Positions 1 through 10,291 of a stretch of DNA of 42,191 bases are shown here, one piece after another (the first letter of the stretch is position 1; each line of letters starts with the position of its first letter). Source of the DNA: Desulfovibrio sp. (GTDB lineage: Bacteria; Desulfobacterota; Desulfovibrionia; Desulfovibrionales; Desulfovibrionaceae); the NCBI RefSeq assembly GCF_014803725.1, contig NZ_JAAVBE010000037.1:1-42191 (forward strand), read 5' to 3'. The position numbers and the translations under genes were made by a program. Below the pieces are notes generated by a model. It did not search any database, was not told the origin of the DNA, and saw only the letters and a program-made list of their open reading frames with translations.

Positions 1-183
1 CCGCAAGCGGCTCCTCAGGCCGCTGCCCAGGCAGCTCCCCAGGCTGTGCAGGCCCCGCGGGCTCATGTGCAGCAGTTCGCGGCCCCGCAGCAGCCGGCCC
101 CGGCTGCCGGCATGCACGGCCCGGCCGGCGCGCCCGGCGTGCCCCGCGGCATGCGCCTCCCCGGCGCCTATGCCCGCGGCTGA
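1..183 (+). CDS. C-terminal tail of a Pro/Ala/Gln-rich protein (partial)
   Basis: The frame is open from the first base and stops with TGA at 181-183, so only the last 60 residues are present. They are dominated by Pro, Ala and Gln (QAAPQ and AAPQQ type runs) and end in a Gly/Arg/Pro-rich stretch finishing in GAYARG. This is low-complexity tail sequence with no recognisable domain, so no function can be given. A stem-loop at 212-246 follows and fits transcription ending here. Confidence 0.6.
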   Translation, partial: PQAAPQAAAQAAPQAVQAPRAHVQQFAAPQQPAPAAGMHGPAGAPGVPRGMRLPGAYARG

Positions 184-211
184 GGCAGCTTCGGCGATAC
201 CTTTCCCCTCG

Positions 212-250
212 AGCGCCGGTAACCGGGATTTCCCGGCGCCGGCGCTTTAC
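212..250 (+). terminator. Stem-loop terminator after the first gene
   Basis: AGCGCCGG (212-219) pairs with CCGGCGCT (239-246). A second stem CCGGGA/TCCCGG (223-228/231-236) sits inside, and a short T-run follows. It lies 28 bases after the stop of the upstream gene and before the next ribosome-binding site. Confidence 0.5.
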
Positions 251-335
251 TCATGAGGCGAAACAAGGTAGAAAAAAGTACGAGAAGCGCCAGCAGGCGC
301 TTCCGCCCTCAACCTGCATCCACAGGAGGTCTCCC

Positions 336-740
336 ATGAAATACCTGCGTACCCTCGCCATCCTCGCCGCGCTGGCCGTGCCTTTTGCCCTTGCGCTCCC
401 CGCCCAGGCGGCCTTTGACGGCCCCGGAGCCAAAGCCGCTGCCGGCGGCTTTTCCGGCCCCGTGAGCGGCGCCCAGGCCGATACCGTGGCCAAGGCCGTG
501 ACCCTCGGCGATGATGCCCCGGTGGTGCTCACCGGCAACATCGTCTCACAGGTGGCTGGCAGCAAGGACAAGTTCATCTTCAAGGACGCCACGGGCGAAG
601 TGCGCATGGAGATCGACCGCAAGGTCTTCGCCGGCCAGAGCGTCACCCCGCAGGACACCGTGCGCATCGTCGGCAAGGTGGACAAGGACCTTGGCAAGGA
701 AGTGAAGATCGAGGCCAAGTCGCTGGAAATCGTGAAGTAA
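336..740 (+). CDS. Exported BOF-family (YgiW/YdeI-like) OB-fold protein
   Basis: The protein has 134 residues and starts at ATG 336 behind an AGGAGGT site (324-330). The first 25 residues form a classic Sec signal peptide (KYLR, a hydrophobic stretch, then ALPAQA), so the product is periplasmic. Residues 63-134 match the bacterial OB-fold (BOF) domain of YgiW/YdeI: VVLTGNIV, then DKFIFKDATGEVRMEID, then a VRIVGKVDKD strand and an EVKIEAKSLEIVK end. In enterobacteria these small periplasmic proteins are linked to oxidative, metal or antibiotic stress tolerance; the ligand is unknown. It is a single-gene unit, with stem-loops before and after it. The family call is firm; the stress role here is inference. 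Confidence 0.88.
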   Translation: MKYLRTLAILAALAVPFALALPAQAAFDGPGAKAAAGGFSGPVSGAQADTVAKAVTLGDDAPVVLTGNIVSQVAGSKDKFIFKDATGEVRMEIDRKVFAGQSVTPQDTVRIVGKVDKDLGKEVKIEAKSLEIVK

Positions 741-757
741 TCAGCCATCACGGCACG

Positions 758-787
758 GGCGGGGTTGCTGCGGCGCCCCGCCTTTTT
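758..787 (+). terminator. Intrinsic terminator after the BOF gene
   Basis: GGCGGGG (758-764) pairs with CCCCGCC (776-782), followed directly by five T residues (783-787). It lies 17 bases after the stop of the BOF gene. Confidence 0.8.
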
Positions 788-873
788 CGTCTTTTCTCCG
801 ATTTTGCCCGTGGGCGCCACCTTGCGGCCCAGGGCATCCCCTTTCCCCGTCCGGGAATTTTCCAGGAGCTGCT

Positions 874-2181
874 GTGACCCTTTCCTCCGAGCGCCAAAAA
901 TTGCGCGCAAAGCGCCCGGGGCGCTTCTGGTGGGGCGTCGGCGCGGCGCTCGTGCTGGCGGCGGCATTCCTGCTCTGGCGCTGCGGCGGAAGCGGGCCGG
1001 AGCGGCCCGGCATGGGGGCTGACGCGCCGCCGGTGCGCGTGGCCATCGCCGTGGCGCAGGACGTGCCGCACTTCTTGAACGGCCTCGGCACCGTGCTCCC
1101 CTCGAGCGACGTGCTCGTCAAGAGCCGGGTGGACGGCCAGCTCCTTAAGCTGCACTTTCAGGAGGGGCAGCGCGTTGCCGCGGGCGACCTCCTCGCCGAG
1201 ATCGACCCCCGTCCCTTCCAGGCGGCGCTCACCGAGGCCGAGGGGCATCTTGCACGTGACCGGGCGCAGCTTGAGAACGCCCGGCGCGACCTCGCGCGCT
1301 ATGCGAAGCTGACCAGGGGCGACTATATTGCCGGCCAGCAGTACGAGACGCAGCGCGCCCTCGTGCGCCAGTACGAAGGCACGGTGGAGGCCGACCAGGC
1401 CGCGGTGGACTCGGCGCGTCTGCAACTGGAATACAGCCGCATCACGGCGCCTGTGGGCGGGCGCCTCGGGCTGCGCGCCGTGGACGAGGGCAACCAGGTG
1501 AAGAGCTCCGACGCCTCGGGCATCGTGCGCATCACCGAGGTGAGCCCCTGCGACGTGCTCTTCACCCTGCCGGAAAGCCAGGTGGGCCTCATCACGCAGG
1601 CCCTCAGGCGGCGGGAGGCCGACCCCGCGCTTCCGCCGCTTCTTGTGCAGGCCTGGGACAGGGAGCAGAAACACCTTCTCGGCGTGGGCGAGCTCATCTC
1701 GCTCGACAACCAGATCGACGCGCCCACGGGCACGGTGCGCCTCAAGGCGCGCTTTGCCAATGCGGACGCAAGCCTCTACCCAAACCAGTTCGTCAATGCG
1801 CGCCTCCTCGTGCAGACCCTGCACGATGCAGTCACCATCCCGGCCGCTGCCGTGCAGCTTGGTTCGCGCGGCTCCTATGTCTACCTCGTGAAGAAAGAGG
1901 AGCGCGACGGGCATGAAGTGGATGTGGCCATCCTGCGCGAGGTGAAGCCCGGCATCGAGGCCGGCCGGATAGCCGTCATCGACAGCGGCGTGGCTCCCGG
2001 CGACATGGTGGTGGTGGACGGCGTGGACCGCCTGCGCGACGGCATCCGCGTGCGCGTGGCCGCTACCGTGGAGACCCCGCGGGCCGAAGGTCCCGCCGGG
2101 CCGGAGCCCGAACCGGCCAGCGACGGGGCCGTGGCACCGGCCGAAGCGGGCGAGGCGCCCGTCGGCGCGGGCGCGCCATGA
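874..2181 (+). CDS. mdtA: RND efflux periplasmic adaptor subunit (MdtA-like)
   Basis: The protein has 435 residues and starts at GTG 874 behind AGGAG (864-868). A basic N-terminus (residues 1-20) and one membrane segment (about 21-37) anchor it in the inner membrane. The following sequence is the membrane-fusion-protein fold: a lipoyl-like half ([28 protein letters not shown]), a helical hairpin rich in [12 protein letters not shown] heptads, the second lipoyl half with [12 protein letters not shown], then beta-barrel domains. The close match around [21 protein letters not shown] and [10 protein letters not shown] marks it as the MdtA/MuxA branch. In an RND tripartite pump it couples the inner-membrane transporter to an outer-membrane TolC-type channel. 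The Ala/Pro/Glu-rich C-terminus is probably disordered. The stop overlaps the next start (ATGA, 2178-2181). No outer-membrane factor gene is in the window. Confidence 0.93.
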   Translation: MTLSSERQKLRAKRPGRFWWGVGAALVLAAAFLLWRCGGSGPERPGMGADAPPVRVAIAVAQDVPHFLNGLGTVLPSSDVLVKSRVDGQLLKLHFQEGQRVAAGDLLAEIDPRPFQAALTEAEGHLARDRAQLENARRDLARYAKLTRGDYIAGQQYETQRALVRQYEGTVEADQAAVDSARLQLEYSRITAPVGGRLGLRAVDEGNQVKSSDASGIVRITEVSPCDVLFTLPESQVGLITQALRRREADPALPPLLVQAWDREQKHLLGVGELISLDNQIDAPTGTVRLKARFANADASLYPNQFVNARLLVQTLHDAVTIPAAAVQLGSRGSYVYLVKKEERDGHEVDVAILREVKPGIEAGRIAVIDSGVAPGDMVVVDGVDRLRDGIRVRVAATVETPRAEGPAGPEPEPASDGAVAPAEAGEAPVGAGAP

Positions 2182-5100
2182 ATATCTCGCGCCTCTTCAT
2201 CCTCCGGCCCATCGCCACCTCGCTCCTCATGGTGGCGCTTTTGCTTTCCGGGCTGCTCGCCTACCGCTCCCTTCCCGTGGCGGCGCTGCCGCAGATCGAT
2301 TACCCGACCATCCAGGTGCAGACGCTCTATCCCGGAGCGTCGCCGGATGTCATGGCCTCGGTGGTCACGGCCCCTCTGGAGCGGCAGTTCGGCGTCATGC
2401 CCGGCCTCACGCAGATGAGTTCGCTCTCCTCGGCCGGGGCCTCGGTCATCACGCTCCAGTTCGACCTCTCCGTGCCGCTGGACGTGGCCGAGCAGGAGGT
2501 GCAGGCGGCCATTAACGCGGCGGACAACCTGCTGCCGCGCGACCTGCCCAATCCGCCCATTTACAACAAGGTCAACCCGGCCGACCCGCCCATCATCACC
2601 CTGGCCGCCACCAGCGACGCCGTGCCGCTCACGCGCCTCGAGGACCTGGTGGACACGCGCCTCGCGCAGAAGATCTCGCAGCTTCCCGGCGTGGGCCTTG
2701 TGACGCTCTCGGGCGGGCAGCGGCCGGCCGTGCGCATCCAGGCCAATCCCAAGGCGCTGGCTTCCGCCGGGCTCACCCTCGCGGATGTGCGCTCGGCCAT
2801 CTCCTCCGCCAATGTCAACGGCGCCAAGGGCAGCTTTGACGGCCCCGAGCGCGCGAGCACCATCGACGCCAATGACCAGTTGGCATCGGCCGCCGAATAC
2901 GCGCAGACCATCATCGGGTACAAGGACGGCGCGCCGCTCAGGCTTCAGGATGTGGCCGAGGTGGTGGACGGCGCGGAAAACGCGCGCCTCGCGGCCTATG
3001 TGGCCGTGCGCGGGCCAGACGCTGCCACGGGGGGCGCGGACGAGTTCCGCCCGGCCATCGTGCTCTCGGTGCAGCGGCAGCCGGGCGCCAATGTCATCAG
3101 CGTGGCCGACAGCGTGACGCGGCTTCTGCCCCGCCTGCAGGAGACCCTACCGGGAAATGTGCAGGTGCGCGTGGTCACGGACCGTACCGTCACCATCCGC
3201 GCCACCGTGCATGACGTGCAGCTGGAGCTGCTGCTTTCCATCGCGCTGGTCATCGGCGTCATCTGGCTGTTTTTGCGCAATGCCGAGGCCACCTTCATCC
3301 CCGCGCTGGCCGTGCCCCTCTCTCTCGTGGGCGCGCTCGGCGTCATGTATCTCGCGGGCTACTCGCTGAACAACCTCACGCTCATGGCGCTGGTCATCGC
3401 CACGGGCTTTGTGGTGGACGACGCCATCGTGGTCATCGAGAACATCACCCGCTATCTCGAGGCCGGGGCGCGGCCGCTCGAGGCTGCGCTCACCGGCGCG
3501 GGCCAGATCGGCTTCACCATCATCTCCCTGACCATTTCCCTCGTGGCGGTGCTCATCCCGCTGCTCTTCATGGGCGACGTGGCGGGCAGGCTCTTCCGCG
3601 AATTTGCGGTCACGCTGGCCGTGACCATCCTCATCTCGGCGGTCATCTCGCTCACGCTCACGCCCATGCTCTGCGCGGTGATGCTCCGGCCGGAGCGGCA
3701 CGGGGCCGCCAAACGCGAGGAGCCTGGGCGCTTTTTCGGCCGCCTGCTCGCCTGGTACGAGCGCAAGCTCGACATGGTGCTCCGCCACCAGCGCCTGACA
3801 CTCGCCGTGACCCTCGGCACCATGGCGCTCACCGTGGCGCTCTATGTGCTCGTGCCCAAGGGCTTCTTTCCCGTGCAGGATACAGGTGTCATCCAGGGCA
3901 TCGCCGAGGCGCCGCAGGACACCTCCTTCGAGGCCATGGCCGGCCGCCAGCAGGAACTGGCCGACCTGCTTCTGCGCGACCCGGCCGTCGCCAGCGTGGT
4001 CTTTTTCGTGGGCGTGGACGGCATCAACCAGAGCCTTGCCACCTCGCGCCTCACCATCGCGCTGACGCCCTTGGCCGACCGCGACGCCCGCGCCCCGGTC
4101 ATCGCGCGCCGGCTCATGGCCGAGGCCGAGCAGGTGCCCGGGCTTTCGCTCTATCTCCAGCCCGTGCAGGACCTCACCATTGAGGACCGCATCTCGCGCA
4201 CGCAATACCAGTTCAGCGTGGAGGCGCTTGACCGCGAGCAGCTGGACGAATGGATACCGCGCATGACCGCCGCGCTGGCTAATCTCCCCGAGCTCTCGCA
4301 CGTGACGAGCGACCTGCGGGCCCCGGGGCGCATGGCCTGGCTCGACATCAACCGCGACGCCGCCGCGCGCCTCGGCATCAGCATGACGGACATCGACAAC
4401 GCCCTCTATGACGCGCTGGGCCAGCGGCTGGTCTCCACCATCTTCACCCAGACCAACCAGTACAAGGTGGTGCTAGAGGTGGCGCCGCGCTTCCGCATAG
4501 GGCCCGGCTCCCTCGGGGACATCCATGTGCGGGGTTCCGGCGGCGAGGCCGTGCCGCTCACGAGCGTGGCGACGCTTTCGGAAAAGCCCGTGCCGCTCTC
4601 CATCGCCCGGCAGGGGCAGTTCCCGGTGGCGACCATCTCCTTCAACGTGGCGCCCGGCTCCTCCCTGGGAGCGGCTGTGGACGCGGTGCTTGAGGAGGAA
4701 AAGCGCCTCGGCCTGCCCGCGGCCCTGCGCACGGAGTTCCAGGGCGCGGCCCGGGCCTTTCTCTCCTCGGCGGATAACCAGGTCTGGCTCATCCTCGCGG
4801 CCATCGTGACCATGTATATCGTGCTCGGCGTGCTCTACGAAAGCTATGTCCACCCGCTGACCATCCTTTCGACGCTCCCCTCGGCCGGCGTGGGCGCGCT
4901 TTTGGCGCTCATGCTCGCGGACATGGAGCTCGGCGTGGTGGGTATCATCGGCATCATCCTGCTCATCGGCATCGTGAAGAAGAACGCCATCATGATGATC
5001 GACTTCGCGCTGGAGGCCGAGCGCGGCGAGGGCCTGGCGCCCGAGGCCGCCATCCGCCAGGCCTGCCTTCTCCGGCTTCGGCCCATCCTCATGACCACCA

Positions 5101-5327
5101 TGGCCGCGCTTCTGGGGGCGCTGCCGCTCATGATCGGCTGGGGCATGGGCGCGGAGCTCCGGCGGCCGCTGGGCGTGACCATGGTGGGCGGCCTCATCGT
5201 GAGCCAGGCGCTCACCCTGTTCACCACGCCGGTCATTTATCTGTGGTTCGACCGCCTGAGCCGGGGCTTTGCCGCCCGGCGCGGCAGGGCAGGGGGCCAG
5301 GCTTCCCACGGGAAGGCGGAAGCATGA
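2178..5327 (+). CDS. mdtB: RND multidrug efflux transporter, permease 1 (MdtB-like)
   Basis: The protein has 1049 residues, full length for the HAE1/HME branch of RND pumps. The N-terminal [19 protein letters not shown] is membrane segment 1. The proton-relay Asp pair is in [12 protein letters not shown] (Asp414/415). The second-half relay motif [18 protein letters not shown] is near residue 940. Two large periplasmic loops and 12 membrane segments fit the family. In the MdtABC system MdtB and MdtC form a mixed trimer. The gene overlaps the adaptor by four bases upstream and the next pump by four bases downstream, so the three subunits are probably translated as a coupled unit. Substrates cannot be read from the sequence; bile salts, novobiocin and metals are known for relatives. 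Confidence 0.93.
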   Translation: MNISRLFILRPIATSLLMVALLLSGLLAYRSLPVAALPQIDYPTIQVQTLYPGASPDVMASVVTAPLERQFGVMPGLTQMSSLSSAGASVITLQFDLSVPLDVAEQEVQAAINAADNLLPRDLPNPPIYNKVNPADPPIITLAATSDAVPLTRLEDLVDTRLAQKISQLPGVGLVTLSGGQRPAVRIQANPKALASAGLTLADVRSAISSANVNGAKGSFDGPERASTIDANDQLASAAEYAQTIIGYKDGAPLRLQDVAEVVDGAENARLAAYVAVRGPDAATGGADEFRPAIVLSVQRQPGANVISVADSVTRLLPRLQETLPGNVQVRVVTDRTVTIRATVHDVQLELLLSIALVIGVIWLFLRNAEATFIPALAVPLSLVGALGVMYLAGYSLNNLTLMALVIATGFVVDDAIVVIENITRYLEAGARPLEAALTGAGQIGFTIISLTISLVAVLIPLLFMGDVAGRLFREFAVTLAVTILISAVISLTLTPMLCAVMLRPERHGAAKREEPGRFFGRLLAWYERKLDMVLRHQRLTLAVTLGTMALTVALYVLVPKGFFPVQDTGVIQGIAEAPQDTSFEAMAGRQQELADLLLRDPAVASVVFFVGVDGINQSLATSRLTIALTPLADRDARAPVIARRLMAEAEQVPGLSLYLQPVQDLTIEDRISRTQYQFSVEALDREQLDEWIPRMTAALANLPELSHVTSDLRAPGRMAWLDINRDAAARLGISMTDIDNALYDALGQRLVSTIFTQTNQYKVVLEVAPRFRIGPGSLGDIHVRGSGGEAVPLTSVATLSEKPVPLSIARQGQFPVATISFNVAPGSSLGAAVDAVLEEEKRLGLPAALRTEFQGAARAFLSSADNQVWLILAAIVTMYIVLGVLYESYVHPLTILSTLPSAGVGALLALMLADMELGVVGIIGIILLIGIVKKNAIMMIDFALEAERGEGLAPEAAIRQACLLRLRPILMTTMAALLGALPLMIGWGMGAELRRPLGVTMVGGLIVSQALTLFTTPVIYLWFDRLSRGFAARRGRAGGQASHGKAEA

Positions 5328-8300
5328 GCGGGGAGGGGAAGCGACGCCGCCGTCTGGGGCCGGAATTCTTGCCGTGGAACATTTCCGCGCCCTTTATCCG
5401 CCGGCCCGTGGCGACAACACTGCTCACCATCGCCGTGGCGCTGGCGGGCATGGTGTCCTTCGGGCTCCTCCCCGTGGCGCCGCTCCCTGAGGTGGACTTT
5501 CCCGTGGTGGTGGCCCGCGCGCGCATGCCCGGCGCCGGCCCCGAGACCATGGCCGCCACGGTGGCGACCCCGCTGGAGCGTGCCCTGGGCCGTATCGCCG
5601 GCGTGACGGAAATGACCTCCACGAGCAGCCTCGGTTCGAGCAACGTGGTCCTCCAATTCGACCTTGACCGAGACATCGACGGCGCCGCGCGCGACGTGCA
5701 GGCGGCCATCAACGCGGCCCGCTCCACGCTGCCCACCATGCCGTCCAACCCCTCCTACCGCAAGGTGAACCCGGCCGGCGCGCCCATCATGATCCTCTCC
5801 ATCACTTCGGATGTGCTCACCCGCGCGCAGCTCTATGACGCGGCCTCCACGGTGCTCGCGCAGAAAATCTCGCAGATTCCCGGGGTGGGCGAGGTGACAG
5901 TGGGCGGCGGGGCGCTTCCGGCCGTGCGCGTGGAGGCCATCCCGGACGCGGTCTCGCGCCTCGGCCTCTCCATGGAGGACATCCGAAAGGTCCTCGCTGG
6001 CGCCAACGCCTTCCTCCCCAAGGGCATGCTCGAAAACGGCGAGCACTCCTGGCTCGTGGGCGCCAGCGACCAGCTGGGCACGGCCGAGGATTACCGCCCG
6101 CTCATCGTGGCGCAGAAGGACGGCGGCACCATCCGCCTCGGCGATGTGGCGAAGGTGGAGGATTCTTCGCAGGATGTGCGGAACATGGCCGTGGCCAACG
6201 GGCGCCCGGCCATCCTGCTCATCGTCTTCCGCTCGCCCGGCGCCAATATCATCGAGACCGTGGACCGGGTGAAGGCCATGCTGCCGCAGTTGCGGGCGTG
6301 GCTGCCCGAAAGCGCGGACCTCACCCTGCGCATGGACCGCTCCATCACCATCCGCGCCTCCCTGCGCGAGGTGGAAAAGAGCCTCATGCTCGCCATGGGG
6401 CTCGTGGTGCTCGTGACCTTTCTCTTTTTGCGCAACGTGCGCGCCACGGCCATCCCGGCGGTGGCGGCGCCCGTCTCGCTCATCGCCACTTTCGGGGTCA
6501 TGTATCTCTGCGGCTACAGCCTCGACAATCTCTCGCTCATGGCGCTCACCGTCTCCACGGGCTTTGTGGTGGACGACGCCATCGTGGTGCTCGAGAACAT
6601 CGTGCGCCGCCTCGAACTGGGCGAGAGCCCGCTGCGCGCGGCCCTGCGCGGCGCGCGCGAGGTGGGCTTCACCGTCATTTCCATTTCGCTCTCGCTCGTG
6701 GCCGTGTTCGCGCCCATCGTCTTCATGGGCGGCGTGGTGGGGCGGCTCTTCCGCGAATTCGCCGTGGTGCTCACGGCCGCGGTGCTCGTGTCCATGCTCG
6801 TCTCACTCACCACCACGCCCATGATGTGCGCACAGATGCTCAGGCCCTTTGACGAGCAGGTAAAACGGCGCAAGGCGCAGCTCAAGGCCCTGCGCGCCGG
6901 GGGCCTCGGGCCGCTGGCCCGCTGGATGACGCGGGCGGGCATGTGGTGGGGCGCCGGGCTCGCGCGACTTCAGGGCGCCTATGCCGTGAGCCTCGACGCG
7001 GTGCTTCGCCATCCGCGCCTCACGCTGCTCGGGCTTTTGCTCATCATCGCGGGCAATGTGTGGCTCTATGTCATCATCCCCAAGGGCTTCTTCCCGCAGC
7101 AGGACACGGGCGTCATCATGGGCGGCATCAGGGCGGACCAGAGCGCGTCCTTCCAGTCCATCCAGGGCAAGCTCGAAAAGCTCGTCAATGTCATCCGGGC
7201 CGACCCGGCGGTGGAGCAGGTCTCGGCGCATATTTCCGGCGCGCGCGCGGGCGGGGGCGTGTTCATCGCCCTGAAACCGCTGGAGGAACGCAAGGTGGGT
7301 GCCGAGGCCGTCATCGGGCGGCTTCGGGCCCAGCTCTCCGGCGAGCCGGGCCTGCGCATCTTCCTCAGGCCGGCGCAGGACATCATGATGGGCGGCCGAA
7401 GCTCGCGCTCGCAATACCAGTACACTCTTCAGGCGGACGACCTTGAGGCCCTGCGCCTGTGGGGGCGCCGCCTTCAGGAAGCGCTCGCCCGCGAGCCGCT
7501 TTTCAAGGACGTGGACAGCGACATCGAGGAGCGCGGCCTCCAGACCATGCTCGATGTCAACCGCGACGCCCTCGCCCGCGCGGGCCTGACCATGAGCGAC
7601 GTGGACACGGCGCTCAACAATGCCTTCGGCCAGCGCCAGGTCTCCACCATTTACCGCGACAAGAACCAGTATCGCGTGGTGCTGGAATACGGGCCCGACT
7701 GGCTGGAGGGCGTCGAGGCACTGGACAAGGTGCGCCTGCCCGGCAAGGACGGCCTCGTGCCCCTGCTTTCGGTGGCGAGCGTGGGGCCGGGTTTCGCGCC
7801 GCTTTCCGTGGCGCATCAGGGGCAGTTCGCGGCGGTAACGGTGTCATTCAATCTTGCTGAGGGGGCCTCGCTCTCGCAGGCTCAGGCCGCCATCGCCGAA
7901 ACGCGCGTGCGCATCGGCATGCCCGCGGACATCGTGGGCAGCTTCCAGGGCACGGCCAAGATGTACAGCGACACCATGAAAAATCAGGTGGTCATGATCC
8001 TGGCGGCGCTGGCCGCGCTCTATATCGTGCTTGGCGTGCTCTACGAGAGTCTGGTGCATCCGCTGACCATCCTTTCCACGCTGCCGTCAGCCGGCGGTGG
8101 GGCGCTTCTGGCGCTCATGGCCTGCGGCATGGAGTTCAGCGTCATCGCGCTCATCGGGGTGCTGCTGCTCGCCGGCATCGTCAAGAAAAACGCCATCATG
8201 ATGATCGACTTCGCGCTGGAGGCGCAGCGTACGCACCGCCTCCCGCCCGAAACCGCCATCCGCGAGGCCTGCGCCCTGCGCTTCAGGCCCATCATGATGA

Positions 8301-8551
8301 CCACGGCCGCGGCCATCCTCGGCGCGGTGCCGCTGGCCCTCGGCCACGGGGACGGCGCGGAGATACGCCGCCCGCTCGGCGTCGCCATCGTGGGCGGCCT
8401 TCTGCTGAGCCAGCTGCTCACGCTCTATACCACGCCGGTGGTGTATCTGTGCCTTGACCATGCCCGCATCCGAGGCCGCAGGCTGTGGCTCAGGCTGCGC
8501 TATGGGCGCGAACGCGGCCACAGGCTCGAACTTCTGGGGCGCAAGGCATGA
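5324..8551 (+). CDS. mdtC: RND multidrug efflux transporter, permease 2 (MdtC-like)
   Basis: The protein has 1075 residues. The start is ATG 5324, overlapping the previous stop as ATGA, with GGAAGG (5311-5316) as ribosome-binding site. The frame is open further upstream to 5243, but that would overlap the previous gene without a better site. It has an N-terminal extension ([10 protein letters not shown], basic) before [20 protein letters not shown]. The relay motif [12 protein letters not shown] has Asp417/418, and [15 protein letters not shown] is near the end. It is a paralogue of the preceding pump, as expected for the MdtB/MdtC pair. The central cytoplasmic linker ([16 protein letters not shown] and following) looks longer than usual. 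Its stop overlaps the lyase start by four bases. Confidence 0.92.
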   Translation: MSGEGKRRRRLGPEFLPWNISAPFIRRPVATTLLTIAVALAGMVSFGLLPVAPLPEVDFPVVVARARMPGAGPETMAATVATPLERALGRIAGVTEMTSTSSLGSSNVVLQFDLDRDIDGAARDVQAAINAARSTLPTMPSNPSYRKVNPAGAPIMILSITSDVLTRAQLYDAASTVLAQKISQIPGVGEVTVGGGALPAVRVEAIPDAVSRLGLSMEDIRKVLAGANAFLPKGMLENGEHSWLVGASDQLGTAEDYRPLIVAQKDGGTIRLGDVAKVEDSSQDVRNMAVANGRPAILLIVFRSPGANIIETVDRVKAMLPQLRAWLPESADLTLRMDRSITIRASLREVEKSLMLAMGLVVLVTFLFLRNVRATAIPAVAAPVSLIATFGVMYLCGYSLDNLSLMALTVSTGFVVDDAIVVLENIVRRLELGESPLRAALRGAREVGFTVISISLSLVAVFAPIVFMGGVVGRLFREFAVVLTAAVLVSMLVSLTTTPMMCAQMLRPFDEQVKRRKAQLKALRAGGLGPLARWMTRAGMWWGAGLARLQGAYAVSLDAVLRHPRLTLLGLLLIIAGNVWLYVIIPKGFFPQQDTGVIMGGIRADQSASFQSIQGKLEKLVNVIRADPAVEQVSAHISGARAGGGVFIALKPLEERKVGAEAVIGRLRAQLSGEPGLRIFLRPAQDIMMGGRSSRSQYQYTLQADDLEALRLWGRRLQEALAREPLFKDVDSDIEERGLQTMLDVNRDALARAGLTMSDVDTALNNAFGQRQVSTIYRDKNQYRVVLEYGPDWLEGVEALDKVRLPGKDGLVPLLSVASVGPGFAPLSVAHQGQFAAVTVSFNLAEGASLSQAQAAIAETRVRIGMPADIVGSFQGTAKMYSDTMKNQVVMILAALAALYIVLGVLYESLVHPLTILSTLPSAGGGALLALMACGMEFSVIALIGVLLLAGIVKKNAIMMIDFALEAQRTHRLPPETAIREACALRFRPIMMTTAAAILGAVPLALGHGDGAEIRRPLGVAIVGGLLLSQLLTLYTTPVVYLCLDHARIRGRRLWLRLRYGRERGHRLELLGRKA

Positions 8552-9786
8552 CAGCGGAGGGGGTGAAACAGGGGCCGCGGCCGGTGGAGGTCGCCCTCAA
8601 CCCCCGGCGGGAGGAAATGCCCGACCTTGGGGGGCTCGCGCCCGGGGCGCGGCTTGCGCGGAATTTCCATGCGGGCTTGCCCGGATATGCGCCCACGACG
8701 CTGGTAGAACTGCCGGCGCTCGCGCGGCGCCTCGGGCTCTGGGCCGTGTTCGTCAAGGACGAATCCCGCCGTTTCGGGCTGGAGGCTTTCAAGGGCCTTG
8801 GCTCCGCTTGGGCGGTGGCGCGGCTGCTTGGGGAGCGGCGGGGCCTGGCGCCCGCCACGCTGGATTTTGCGAGCTTGCGCGCGGCGCGCCCGCGGTTGGG
8901 TGAGCTCACCTTCGTCACGGCCACGGACGGCAATCACGGCCGGGGGCTTGCATGGGCGGCGCGTCTTTTGGGGCACCGGGCGCGCGTCTTCATGCCGGCG
9001 GGAGCCTCGGCGGCGCGCGTGGCGGCCATCCGCGCCCAGGGCGCGGAATGCACGGTCACGGAACTGGCCTATGACGATGCGGTGCGCCACGCGGCGGCGC
9101 ATGCACGGGAGACAGACGGCATTCTCGTGCAGGACACGGCCTGGGAGGGCTATGAGAAAATCCCCACGTGGATCATGGAGGGCTACGGCACGCTCGCGCT
9201 GGAAGCGGCGGAACAGTTAGCGGGCATGGGGGTGTCAGGGCCGACCCATGTTTTCGTGCAGGCGGGTGTCGGCTCCTTCGCGGCCGCCATGGTGGCCTGC
9301 CTCGGGACAGCGTTGAAAACCCAAGGGATGCCGCAGCCCCGCTTCGTGAGCGTGGAGCCGCATGCCGCGGACTGCGTGTTCCGTTCCATCGCCGCCGGGG
9401 ACGGGCGCCCGCGCATCTGTCCGGGCAGCCTCGAAACGCTCATGGCCGGGCTTTCCTGCGGGGAGGTGAGCTCGCTGGCCTGGCCTGTGCTGTCCGCCGG
9501 GCTGCATGCCGCCTGCGCCTGCCCGGATGAGCTGGCGCGGCTCGGGATGCGCCTTTTGGCGCGCCCCTTCGGGGAAGATCCGGCGCTCGTTTCCGGGGAG
9601 TCCGGCGCCGTGGGCGCGGGCCTGCTCCACTGGCTCATGCGGCCGGAAGAGAGCCCGGAAACATCCGGGAACGCGGCCCGGGGGCGGGAAGCCTTGGGCC
9701 TTGGCCCGGGGGCGCGGGTGCTTATCATCAGCACCGAGGGCGCCACGGACCCGGCCGTCTGGGAAGCCGTCACCGGGCTTTCATAA
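8548..9786 (+). CDS. dpaL: Diaminopropionate ammonia-lyase (PLP enzyme, YgeX/DpaL type)
   Basis: The protein has 412 residues from ATG 8548, which overlaps the preceding stop (ATGA, 8548-8551). It is a fold-type II PLP enzyme. KDESRRFGLEAFKGLG carries the PLP-binding Lys82, TDGNHG at 126-131 is the Asn loop, and VFVQAGVGSFAAAMV is the glycine-rich phosphate cradle. The RFGLxAFKxLG form is typical of diaminopropionate ammonia-lyase, which splits 2,3-diaminopropionate to pyruvate and two ammonia. The enzyme is cytosolic. Its place as the last gene of a drug-efflux operon is unusual. It may be fortuitous coupling, or it may link detoxification of diaminopropionate-type compounds to export. The family call is strong; the pathway link is inference. 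Confidence 0.88.
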   Translation: MTAEGVKQGPRPVEVALNPRREEMPDLGGLAPGARLARNFHAGLPGYAPTTLVELPALARRLGLWAVFVKDESRRFGLEAFKGLGSAWAVARLLGERRGLAPATLDFASLRAARPRLGELTFVTATDGNHGRGLAWAARLLGHRARVFMPAGASAARVAAIRAQGAECTVTELAYDDAVRHAAAHARETDGILVQDTAWEGYEKIPTWIMEGYGTLALEAAEQLAGMGVSGPTHVFVQAGVGSFAAAMVACLGTALKTQGMPQPRFVSVEPHAADCVFRSIAAGDGRPRICPGSLETLMAGLSCGEVSSLAWPVLSAGLHAACACPDELARLGMRLLARPFGEDPALVSGESGAVGAGLLHWLMRPEESPETSGNAARGREALGLGPGARVLIISTEGATDPAVWEAVTGLS

Positions 9787-9824
9787 GCCCCGGCTCCCCC
9801 CCCCATCACGCCTGAGCGGGGCTT
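9785..9824. terminator. Probable bidirectional terminator between dpaL and feoA
   Basis: AAGCCCCG (9785-9792) plus CTC pairs with GAG plus CGGGGCTT (ending 9824), with one bulged G and a C-rich loop. The two flanking genes converge here. T-runs on either side are weak. Confidence 0.45.
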
Positions 9825-9834
9825 GATTTCCGCC

Positions 9835-10080
9835 CTAGGCCTTGTCGGTGAGTTCCACGGTGATGTGGTCGGCCTCGCGGTTGCGCAGCGAGATGGTCAC
9901 GCCGGAAAGGCGCAGGGCCACCGGGTCTTTGAGGGGCGCGCGGCCCACCACGGAAACCTTGGCGCCGGGGATGAGGCCCATGTCGCGGATGCGGCGATTG
10001 ACCTCGCCGGCAGCCTCCACCCGGGCGATCTTGCCCTGCTGGCCCACCTTCATCTTGCGCAGACTGATGATCTCGTTCAT
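9835..10080 (-). CDS. feoA: FeoA-type ferrous iron transport protein
   Basis: The protein has 81 residues. The start at ATG 10080 is chosen because GAGGAG sits just upstream; a longer frame to 10137 lacks a site. It is a small SH3-like domain: MNEIISLRKMKVGQQGKI, then RRIRDMGLIPGAKVSVVGRAP, then VALRLSGVTISLRNREADHI. The RDMGLxPG signature is the FeoA hallmark. FeoA is a small cytosolic partner of the FeoB Fe2+ permease; no feoB is adjacent in this window. The promoter region has a Fur-box-like palindrome at 10205-10219 that supports iron regulation. The C-terminus ends in ELTDKA. Confidence 0.9.
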   Translation of the reverse strand: MNEIISLRKMKVGQQGKIARVEAAGEVNRRIRDMGLIPGAKVSVVGRAPLKDPVALRLSGVTISLRNREADHITVELTDKA

Positions 10081-10169
10081 GGACGCTCCTCTGCTTGCGC
10101 GCCGGTTGCCCTCACGCGCGTCCGGCATGGCGCTCACTCACGCCATGTACCGCCAATTGTCATGGGGCA

Positions 10170-10219
10170 AGAGTTGCGCAAAGCGGCGCGCCTGTCAAGA
10201 AAAAAGAAAATCATTTTCA
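10170..10219 (-). promoter_or_regulatory. feoA promoter with Fur-box-like operator
   Basis: Read on the minus strand, TTGACA (10198-10193) is separated by 17 bases from AACTCT (10175-10170), a good -35 with a weak -10. Just upstream, 10205-10219 reads TGAAAATGATTTTCT on the minus strand. It matches the 7-1-7 form of the Fur consensus (TGATAATNATTATCA) with few changes. The leader of about 85 bases to the feoA start also has a CATGGCG/CGCCATG stem (10126-10146). Confidence 0.65.
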
Positions 10220-10291
10220 TTTTGCCCGGTTATGAGGGGGCGCTGGACGGGCGGCGAAAGCGGCAAAAAGTACGCCGGAGAGGAGGGGCCG

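Noticed and set aside
251..967. Long open frames on the strand opposite to the GC-rich backbone genes (for example 251-967, 748-1914, 3147-4301)
   Set aside because: They are shadows of the BOF and RND genes: low-complexity Arg/Ala/Pro content, no ribosome-binding sites, full overlap with strongly supported genes.
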